The notes beneath the pieces are model-generated. The model was given only the letters and a program-made list of their open reading frames with translations. It made no database searches and was not told the origin of the DNA. A stretch of DNA of 29,919 nucleotides from positions 269,469 to 299,387 of the forward strand of contig NW_014577320.1 of NCBI RefSeq assembly GCF_000485595.1, in the 5' to 3' direction. Shown here piece by piece: positions 10,401-20,629 of the stretch; position 1 is the stretch's first letter, and each line of letters opens with the position of its first letter. A program made the position numbers and the translations under genes. Source of the stretch: Priapulus caudatus (taxonomy: Eukaryota > Priapulida > Priapulimorpha > Priapulimorphida > Priapulidae).

Positions 10401-13400
10401 TGTAACCTTATCGCCCATCGACCGCCGTCGACTTGTGTTGTCATCGTATATTTTTGACAGTTCAATTTCATCAACACAGAGACAGTCGACGTAAATCTGC
10501 GCACATTTATGACCAAGAGCTTGTTGACATAATTTATCTATTTAGCATATCCTTATCCCACCATACCCTCCGATTGTTTGTCATCGTATATTTCTGGCAG
10601 TTCAATATTATTAAATGTTCACGGGACCTTGAGATCTGTTCAGATAATCTGAAATTCGGATAAATGTTGAATGTTTCAGAGTTGCACACGCTCACTCCTG
10701 GAAGTTCCTCAAACCTCACATGCGGGTGAGTGTTGTCGAATCGTAACAAGAGCCTCTGGTGCATGGCTCTTTTCACTTGGCCTCTTGGATGGCGCGTGGT
10801 ATTGGTTTTTAGCTCATCTGACGTAATCAGATGCAGCTTGTAGAATTCGCTGATCGTCTGCGTCGCGTGCGTCAACAGTTTGGCGAACAAATCTAAACGG
10901 CTCCGACGTCACGGATTCCGAAGTGGGACGTATGGGGTATCCGAAAACGAGTTGGGATGTCGAAGTGAGGTCAAAGTCAAGGGTTTGAGAAGAGGGAATC
11001 ATTCCTTCCTTAAACCTAAGGTATAGGGAGGAAATGCAGAATTGCGGCAACAAATCTAACAACACGGCTCCGATCCTTGGCTCGTGATAGTCGTGTACTA
11101 GCATCGTGGAGGAAAAGCCATTCAAGCAGCCAGTAGGGTGGCCCACTGCCGGCTGGTGTGAACAAAAAGACAGCCTGAGCTCATATTCAAACAAACTAGG
11201 CCTTCCTATCTGAATTGGTTTCCGATTTTCTTTAGCTACATATTACTGAAAGGCCGATGTTCGGTTCTTTTAGTATCATCATGTTCAGTACTTAAGGAAG
11301 TTGTTTACTCTAGGTTCTATCAAGGGTTTGTATTAAGTTAATTTAAGTTCAAATTACGGCTTCATAAAAAGTTTAATGGTCTCAACACTGCATTAGAATA
11401 TCTTATTAAAAAATGTATTAAAACTAACGACTACGGTTTGATCTACAACCGGCGGTGCGGCCACTCAAGCGCACAGGATCTGATAAGTTGCGCAAAACCG
11501 ACTTTCTAGCCAAGGTCTACAGACCGAGGGTGTTTCTTATTTTATTAATTTAAAAAGCAAAAGGATTGTAATATCTCATAAATCGACATATTCAGTTCAG
11601 TTAATTATGATAAATCTTGCTCCTAAAAATGACATCGTTTCGGTTAATATAGCATTTAGGGTATGAATATACATTGCACTTGTGTGATTAGCCTCGTCTG
11701 TAACCTGCAAAATATATTTGGGAAACGCGGCCACTTTTCAGGGTGGTGCCGCACTGGTCGCCGTGTGGTCAATGCGCCGTTTGAAATTTCGTAGCGTTTG
11801 ATGTGTCAATTAATTATAAAATCAAGCATTAGGTATTGCTGGTAACATAATTATCGTGGGTATATGACGATTGTTATACAGTAAATACAGTTATTGCAGT
11901 ACAATGCTAGAGTGCACTATCGCCTTTCCAGGGATTGCTCCCCAGGATTAAATTCAACAGGGGGGAGGGGAGGGGTAGGGAAGGGGGGAAAACTACGGAC
12001 TAGGGGGTCCGCAGGGGCGTTGTATTTTTTACCTGGTACGACTAATTAATGTCGTAAAACGCCCACCACACTCACGCATAGATCCGGTATTGTTGGGTTC
12101 TCTTGTACTATATAGAGACGATAGCCGACGTCGGGTACAGTTAGTTACAGGCTTAACTGTGCACTTGTCAGGTTTAACTTGTGTACGTGTCTGCAGTGGC
12201 ATAGCGTGTACGGTAAAGATTACACCGTCGGTGTCCTGGTCGAACGGCGCAATTCTGATGGTCGATTCGCCGCGGCTGGCAACTTTTATTGTGGTGGAAT
12301 TTAAACCGGGCGCAACGATTCAAACAGGGGGGAGTTTCCCCAAACGGGGCGCGCGCGCCCCCCGTTTGCGCAACGTAGGGAGAACCCTGCCTTTAAAGTG
12401 ATACGTACCTCTGATGTTCCTCTCTTTGATGAAGGTGGATTGAAATTGATGTTCGTGTGATTTCAGCAAATTGTTAGCGACGTTTTGTTTCCACTGATGT
12501 GCCATACGAAGGAAGACAATGAATTGTGGGAGGAGGACCCTATAGAATACATACGTCTTAAGTTTGGTGCGTAATCCCTATACCGTGAGCTGTCTATATG
12601 CAGTGAACCCTCGATTTAACAGACTGGTGGGGTGATGTAGGCTGTGACGAATGTCCTTCGCTTCAGAGTGATATAATAACTTGGCAATAAAGGCACAAGA
12701 GTGCAGAGTAGATACTACATTAGCATATACTCAGGATTCACACATATTAAACATTGAAAATCATTGTTAAATGGAGGGGTGTAGAATGCACAGAAGAGTA
12801 ATGTCATTTACCGTGAGCGAAGCGTTTATTTTCCCATGATGGCCTGTAAACGTTAGCTGTATAGGGCTGTACTGTAGGTACTGTATAAGTAGCGATAAGT
12901 AACTCACACTCCCTGGACATACTGTTACAGTCAAACATTCCTGATTATTTCCCTCCAGATAAATCGCACAGAGCAACTGAACCTGGTCTCTGCTACCGAG
13001 GGTTCACTGCATATCTATTTTTATTTTGCTTCAGAAGAAATTGACCGCGTAGAACGGTTTGTTCAACTGCATTTGGCAGATAATATGGATTCGTAGCAAG
13101 TTGCAGGCGAAGTTAGATTCTAGCAAGAGTCGTGCGCGGTGTCATGTAACAAACGACGATTAACTCGAGCAATTTTTTGATCGATGCAGACGTGTTTGAG
13201 GACTTCATCTCGCCCGTGACGGCCGCCCAGACGTTGCTCCACACGTGCTGTCTCAAGCGCAAGGACATGCTGCAGTCGACGATGGAATTCTGCATGAGCA
13301 TTCTCGTGCAGCCCGGCATGGAGACGCGGCAGAAAGAGGGCGCCCTGCACATGATCGGCACACTCGCTGACCTCTTGCTCAAGGTGGGTGAAGTTCCAGC

Positions 13401-16400
13401 GCGAAATTACGTCTCTGTTGAGATTGACTACAGTACGTTCCACGGATTAATTTGCGGGAAATTACGTCTGTTGAGATTGACTACAGTACGTTCCACGGAT
13501 TAATTTGCGGGAACGCAAGGAATGCTTGCCTTTCTGCCTAACCAGATAAGCAGCGATGTGTGTGTGGGGTTGTGGGCTAGTAATTTTGCTGGCGGATAGC
13601 TGAATTAGTTGTGGCGTGATGTAGTCGCAACAGCTTCCATCACGTCCGTGCCGACATGCTGTGTTTTCTTCTGGAAGACCTGCAGAATGGCAAATTCTCT
13701 TCCCCTTTCCTCTCTGGTTTTATTTGAGATTTGGTGGACGGCGGTGGGCGGGTGTGCCCGGCAAATGATATATGATCTTTTTATTGCTCAGAGTGCAGGA
13801 AATTGAGTTTCAGACTATTTAAAATTTTCCAGTGGGGCATGCCCCGGACCCCCCTAGATTGGTTTCGCGCCTACGGCGCTTGCATCTTCCGACTTCGTCG
13901 CAACTGGATGCGCCCGGCACTAAAAAATCCTGGGCAGAACCCTGAGGGTGTGTTGTTGTCGTTGTTCAGTCTTCTTTACAGCTATTTCGGTACTTGCACG
14001 TGGAGATGGAATGTTCATGTGTGTCTGCACCTGTTAATTACTTCTTATGAGAGTGTGTGGGCTAGCGGAACTCTGTGGTTCATGGTTTGCACAGTCCTTG
14101 AAAAGTCTTTGAATTTGAGGGGATTCCTTGAAAAGTACTTGAATTTAGTAAATGTTGATTTTGTGCTTGAAAGGTCCTTGAATTTTTAGAAAGAATCCTT
14201 GCCTGTAATAAAAAGAAATTTTGTACCATCAATAATGTGCAAACCTCAATAAAAATTGCGTTAAATGAGCTTAAAAAGCTATAGACACGATAGACAATTA
14301 AATGATGATCACAAATTACAGTAAGTCCAGGTATGTTGTAGAAGTGACAGTGTTTAGAAGGGTTTATTAATAATGTGATTCAGGTAAGTTTTAGAGGTGA
14401 CAGTGATATGATTAAGAATGGGGTTATTAAATTAATCCAGGTATGTTTTGTGTATGAATTCTGATAAAATGTTCTTTAAAAGTCCTTGAAAAAAATTTCA
14501 GTCCTGTTTTAACTCCTGTATGAACCATGTGGTTGATGTGGGCTTCTATGCACGCTCGTATTTACTTCATAGCTTACATGGCTGGCAGTCTATTTATCTT
14601 GGCGGCTAGATACGAGAGGTTGTGTGTCTTATTGCAGAAGAAAGTTTACAAGGATCAGGTGGAGCAGGTTCTGCAGACGTACGTGTTCCCCCAGTTCCAG
14701 TCGACGGATGGCTACATGCGAGCGCGCGCCTGCTGGGTCCTACACTACTTCTGTGATGTGAAGTTCAACAGGTAAGCAGGGCACGAAATTTTTTTGCACC
14801 GGCCTAGAGCACTGGGAACAGTAATTTTTTACCAGCTCTCACAAATTTTGTTTGTAAAATCAATCATGTCATGTTTCACGCTTGCATTCTCGATTTGAAA
14901 TTTGTAAAATGTTGATAAATCATGGCATGATATCCTTCAGGTAAAACAGTAATGTAGGCTATTTGCTTATAAATGCTATGAATAAAAATGTAGGTACTCG
15001 CTAACACGGCTGAAACCAGCGGCTCGAAGGGCCGTGGTTTTGCCAATGTTACTGGCCCTCCAAATAATTTGCCGCCAGCATATGTCGGTGGGCCGGTGCT
15101 TATTTCGCGCCCTGGGTAAGGCTTGCCGACTGTGTCGCGTTACGCTGCCCTGTGATGTGCTGATCGCCCGTAGCGTGTCTGCTTCGTGGCGACGGCGTGC
15201 ATGGGACGAGAATGTCGTTGATCGCGCAGAAGAAAGAAAGGTCTCGCCAAAGAGTTGAGTACATGCGGCTCCATCCAGTGGCCAGCATTATAATTAATCT
15301 TTGGTATAGCATGATACGAAGATGCGCTATTGTTTTTTTGGGTCTGCTGCACCATTGAGGTATCAGTCCCGGCGCCGTTTCGTACAGGTTGCGTATATCG
15401 CTGCTACGTATCGCCCTTGCCACTGGGCCGTCTGTAGACGGTCGGCCTGCATTCGTTGAACAATGAATGAATTGTGGCTGTGAATATATTATGTAATACC
15501 ACTAATAATAGTATAATTTTTATAATAAAAGTAAAAAGTATAATAATGTAGCATCGTATGATAAGCTCGTCGAACACACGATGGGTCGTGCAGTATATCT
15601 GCCTTCTGCAGCGACGACCCTGGCGACCTTCACAACGTGTATTCATAATAGTCAGTAATAATTGGTGCGTGTCAAAACACGCGTTGCAACCTCGTGCGTG
15701 TGTGGGGGCGGGCTTGGATGACTGTGTGCACTCACAGAGGGCGGCCACACGTGTTTCAGTGAGGAGAACCTATCGCGGGCGCTGGAACTGACGCAGCAGT
15801 GCCTCGTGCACGACACCCAGCTCCCGGTGAAGGTCGAGGCGGCCATTGCCCTCCAGATGCTGATTACTAGTCAAGAAAAGGGTAAGCTTGTATGAAGTGC
15901 GCTGCGGCACGTGGTGGTGGTGGGGGGGCAATGCTGTAAACGGTTGTCTATGTTCTGTTCACCATGGGGTCGAAGCGACGTCTTCATGGCTACAGGGGCG
16001 TTGCTGTAATAACTTATTAATCGAAAGAATAGGTATTTATTGTTTTTTCACGTCGGTGAGTTCTTACAGATTGTGTTCACTTGTTCCTTACGTAGTGAGC
16101 AATGATGAGTATTGTCTCGTTCGCATGATGGTGGCTGGATTCATCCAGCTGCTGGTATGATTACAATTAGACCCTGAGCTCACGTGCACGCGCAAAATTA
16201 TTTACGCGATTTTTAAGTTTGAGATTCGCGAGAAATGGCGGCGGAAATCGAATCGAGTAAATCAGAATTGAAATTGTGCATGCTTTGGTGAATATGCTGA
16301 AGTACGAAGGTTCTAAGTCATGTTAGCGTTACTCTAGACAGTTGCTTTCCCTCGTGCAATAGCGGTAAGTAACCAAAAAGTCGGGAAGAAGGGTCAGAAA

Positions 16401-19400
16401 TTTTGCTTTGAAATCCGGCTCTGGCACGGTGCGTCTGCAACTCTAATGCTCCGCGTCGGCTCGCTCCAGCTCAGACGTTGATGGAGCCGCACGTGAAGAT
16501 GATCGTCCTCGAGCTGCTGAAGATAATTCGCGAGACGGAGAACGACGACCTGACGAACGTGATGCAGAAGCTCGTCTGCACCTACTCCGAGCAGATGGCG
16601 CCCATCGCTGTCGAGATGACGCAACACCTGGTGAGCGAACGCGCGCGCTTGTTTACGTCTCGCCGATCGTCCCGTGTTGGTGTCGACGTCGTGGTCCGGC
16701 GTGCCGAGTTTCCAAGTGTATGAACGCGCGCTTGTTTACGTCAGCTGGTCTCCATGTCGACTTCCTGGTCCGTGTTGCCAGTTTCCCAGGGCGTGAACGT
16801 GCTATTGGGTGCAAAGTTCAGGACTCGGTCGGTTTTAAGAGCATTGTTTGATTTGTTTGTGCTGGCTTCTATTTTGTAGTTCGAAATCATGAATTAAAAT
16901 TCGAGCAAGTATCCGAGCGTAGTACGTAAGTGATTTTTGAGATGAAGGGATGAGAGGAAAAGAGTAGGGAGAGGAAATAAGAAAGCACCTGGTTTTTTTG
17001 CATGATTTCTCGTAGCGCTGCGTGCGTTTTAGTAGCGCTGCCCAGTGAGGTGACGTTGTCTAGAGGAGATTGGTTTCGTTTGCAGGCGACGACGTTTGGC
17101 CAAGTCATCAACAGCGACGAGGGGACGGAAGAGAAGGCCATCACAGCTATGGGTCTACTAAACACCATCTCTGCGATCCTGACTGTTATGGAGGACCAGA
17201 AGGCCATCATGGCCCAGCTAGAAGGCGTCGTCCTCAACGTCGTAGGCGTGATAATACAGAACAGCGTTATGGGTGCGTACGAATCGCTGCTTGCCGTCGG
17301 CTAGCGCGCTAGCGAGTTTTTCGTTTCGGTGTCCGGTGATGTACAATATTAGGCATTTGGGCTGATGCTGTAACGGCCGAATGTTGACGTCTTGCAAGCG
17401 TGGGAACAGAGTTTTTCTGTTGCCGCGTTCGCTTGTTGGCACTCGCGTGACAGCGTGATTATTCGTGTTTTCTGAGGACACCCGTTTGCGAGAATGATTC
17501 GCTGTGAACGACGTGAACTGCCGACTCCGATTCTTGCGTCTTATATCGTTCTCGTTTGTTGCAGAATTTTACGAAGAGGTGCTCTCCCTGGTGTACAGCT
17601 TGACGTGCACAGCGATCAGCTCAAACATGTGGCAGGTCTACGAACTCGTCTACGACATGTTCCAAAAGGACGGGTTCGATTACTTCATCGGTGAGTGCGA
17701 ATGCGCTTGTTTTTTTTCGTTCGCGGCGCTGGAGCGAGCACGACCTTCGTTTTACACGCCGACCATGGGCTGGCCACGGCAATAGCTGGGTACTTCCAAT
17801 TGTGGTTTAAAGTTCGTGCATGTGTCACAAATGTATCGCTGAACTATATTCGGATGAAGAAACCTCTATTGTATGTGATTATATATTTTTTTCACAAAAG
17901 GGAGTATAGTAGCATCGATTAACATATATTTTAGGATTTTGCACAAACGTTTTCAGTGTAACAGCGATCATGTGCAGCAGCAACAGCATAAACAGCTTCT
18001 GCCTTAATATTTCTCACGTGTAAATCATGCTAGTATGATGTGCACTAGGTATACATGTATTTGTTGCCATGGTTACAGATATGATGCCGGCACTTCATAA
18101 CTATATCACAATAGACGCTCCGGCTTTTCTGTCCAACCCTCGCTATATGGAGATCATGTACAACATGTGCAAGGCAGTGAGTTGTGATATTGTCTTATTT
18201 ATAACACTCAATAAAGAGTAACTTTTCAGCCCACCACCATGTACTTGGGTGTTGCTGCCTCTTCCAGGCGAATGAGATTTCAAGATGTTTGAACGACTTG
18301 TGCTTCTCGACATTCAGTTGGAAATATGGAGATGCTGTCTTGCTTACTTTGTGTGTATTTTTGTGATTGTCAGATTTTAAAGAGTGATCAGGGAGAAGAC
18401 CCAGAGAGCCATGCAGCTAAGCTCCTGGAGGTAATCCTGCTACAGTATAAAGGACAAGTGGATCAGGTGCGTAGGTTAAAACATGCAGAGTAGTTACATG
18501 CAGCAGTCTATGCACGCAATTCTAGTTCTGTATCTTTAACAATTGAACCAGGCCTCAGAAGACCGGTGTGTTTTGTTGACAGTGTAGCTAGTCGCTAGTT
18601 TTACTTGGTGGGGATGTGTATCCATCACACGTCTCTTGGCATGTCATATATTAAAGCACGTATGTTTACGTCTTTGCCGACCAAATACCGGCTTCTGCAA
18701 CCCTAATGACGTGATAACGACGCCGTTGTGTTGCTTTTCCTGTAGTGTGTTCCTTTGTTTGTGGAGCTGGCGTTGGAGAGGCTCACCCGGGAAGTTAAGA
18801 CGTCCGAACTTCGCACCATGTGTCTGCAGGTGAGTGAGTTCTGTCGCCTGCTCTCTTCTATATGCCACCCCTAGTCTGTCGGCACATGCTCTCTTTGCGC
18901 GCAAGACGTCGACGGTAACATAAAGCCTGGCGCACACGTGAGTAATTTTACTCAAGTAAAATTATGCATGCGTCAAAATACTTACGCGAAATATTTTCAG
19001 CATCCGTCGCACACTTGAGTAAAATTACTCAAGGTATATATAATAAGTGGTAATGCAGATCACGTGACTGTGCGCAGCCATGATTTAAACGCATGCGCTG
19101 TGAGTGCCAGTGTTGAGTAAATTTACGCAGCCAGCGCGCACGCGTTGAGTATTTTGACGCATGAGTCAAAAATTATCAAACGTGTTTGATATCGAGTTTC
19201 TTGATGCATGCGTCAGAAAACTCAACGAAAGTCCGCCGCACACGTGAGTTTTTTGACACATGCATCATTTTACTTGCATGCATCATGCATCAGTAAAATT
19301 ACTCACGTGTGCGCCGGGCTTAACTCCGCGGTTGTTGTGTTCTAACGAGGTGTGCTGCTGCGTTTCAGGTTGTGATAGCAGCGCTGTACTACAATCCCGG

Positions 19401-20597
19401 TCTGCTGTTGGAGACACTGAACAACATGCACCTTCCGAACACCAGCGAACCGATCCTGTCACAGTTCATACGGCAGTGGATCGACGACACAGACTGCTTC
19501 CTCGGGTGAGCCGGCCGGAACGCGATCTTAAACTACGATGACATACCACGTGAAGTGTGTGTGCGCGTGTCTGTGTGTGTGTGAGTGTGTGAGTGTGAGT
19601 GCGTGCGTTTGTCTGCAGGGGGGTGGTGCATATATGTTAATTTGGGAGATTTAGAAGTTATGCAAGCATCGTGTGCCATCGCAACTGTTTGTGCACGTGC
19701 GGTTTTGTGCACTGTCTGCCATTTAGTTGTCCGATGTCGTTTTCAGCTGCGCGGAATAGAAGTCCATTTGCACAGCCTACGATTCGTTTCTCCAGCCTTG
19801 CAGAGTGTTCTGTATTTTTTTTTTTTTAGCATTCATGACAGAAAGATGTGCATTCTTGGATTGTGCACGCTCATCGACACTCCCTCCAACCGGCCGGAAG
19901 CAATCTCGGGAGTCGCTCAGCAGGTCCTGCCCTCCCTCATTCTGCTGTTTGATGGCTTGAAGCGAGCCTACATGAGTGAGTCTACGTTTACTCTACAGCA
20001 TGGCACGTGCTGCGGCTGCCGGCTTAACACTGGCCAATGTCTTAGCGGGCACTATAAGATCTGTAATAATACTGTGTCAGGGTGCGTCGTAATTCCTATG
20101 TAGTAATAGCCACGGTGTTGAGTTTCTAGCAATTCGGTAGCCTGTGTATTGCAAACAGCTTCCTGTCTGAAACAGTTCAGTCTCGTCTGTTTTTACATAT
20201 TCTTGTGATTCATTACCGTGTGCAATAGATTTTATAACATTATTGGGTTGTGAGGTTGCAGGTAGAACTATGCAGAAACTCAAACATTATGAGCATATGG
20301 AGCATCTACACTATCGTCATCATCACCACCCCTCGACTTGTCTGAAAGGAAAGTGACTCCCTCTGCAGTCTCGCTAGAGTATAGATGAAATTCTTACGTA
20401 CCAGCAGGCGCCGCATGGGCCATTTAGTTTCTCTAAATGTTTAGAGGAAGTGGTTGCACCCTTGTTGGAGACGCTTGTGTTTTCTCAGCGAGAGGCATGC
20501 CTGTGATATCCTCTAGCGAGATGTAGCAGACGTACATGTATGGTTAGAGTCTACGGCTCTAGCTTCTTGTGTTCTTTCTTTCTACACGGCTGTCAGA

Positions 20598-20629
<32 letters not shown>

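Larger units (their letters stand above)
10726..12466 (+). other. Intron 8 of IPO7
   Basis: It holds dispersed repeat copy C, AT-rich sequence, a G-rich tract (11960-11988) and a GC-rich palindrome (12341-12368). No RNA gene or coding sequence was recognised; the open stretch 12090-12401 lacks homology. Confidence 0.8.
13384..14637 (+). other. Intron 10 of IPO7
   Basis: It holds the 55-bp tandem duplication at its start, a G/C-rich repeat fragment (13830-13937), a CTTGAA-rich dispersed repeat (14085-14510) and a ~60-bp tandem unit inside that. No coding sequence was recognised. Confidence 0.8.

Noticed and set aside
14300-14470. ATGATGA and later CTGA resembling C/D boxes
   Set aside because: They lie 150 nt apart without a terminal stem and inside a dispersed repeat.
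19585-20103. 172-codon open frame
   Set aside because: Only the part 19830-19975 is real importin exon E20; the upstream portion is intron 19 with a GT microsatellite and T run, and the downstream part is past a consensus donor.
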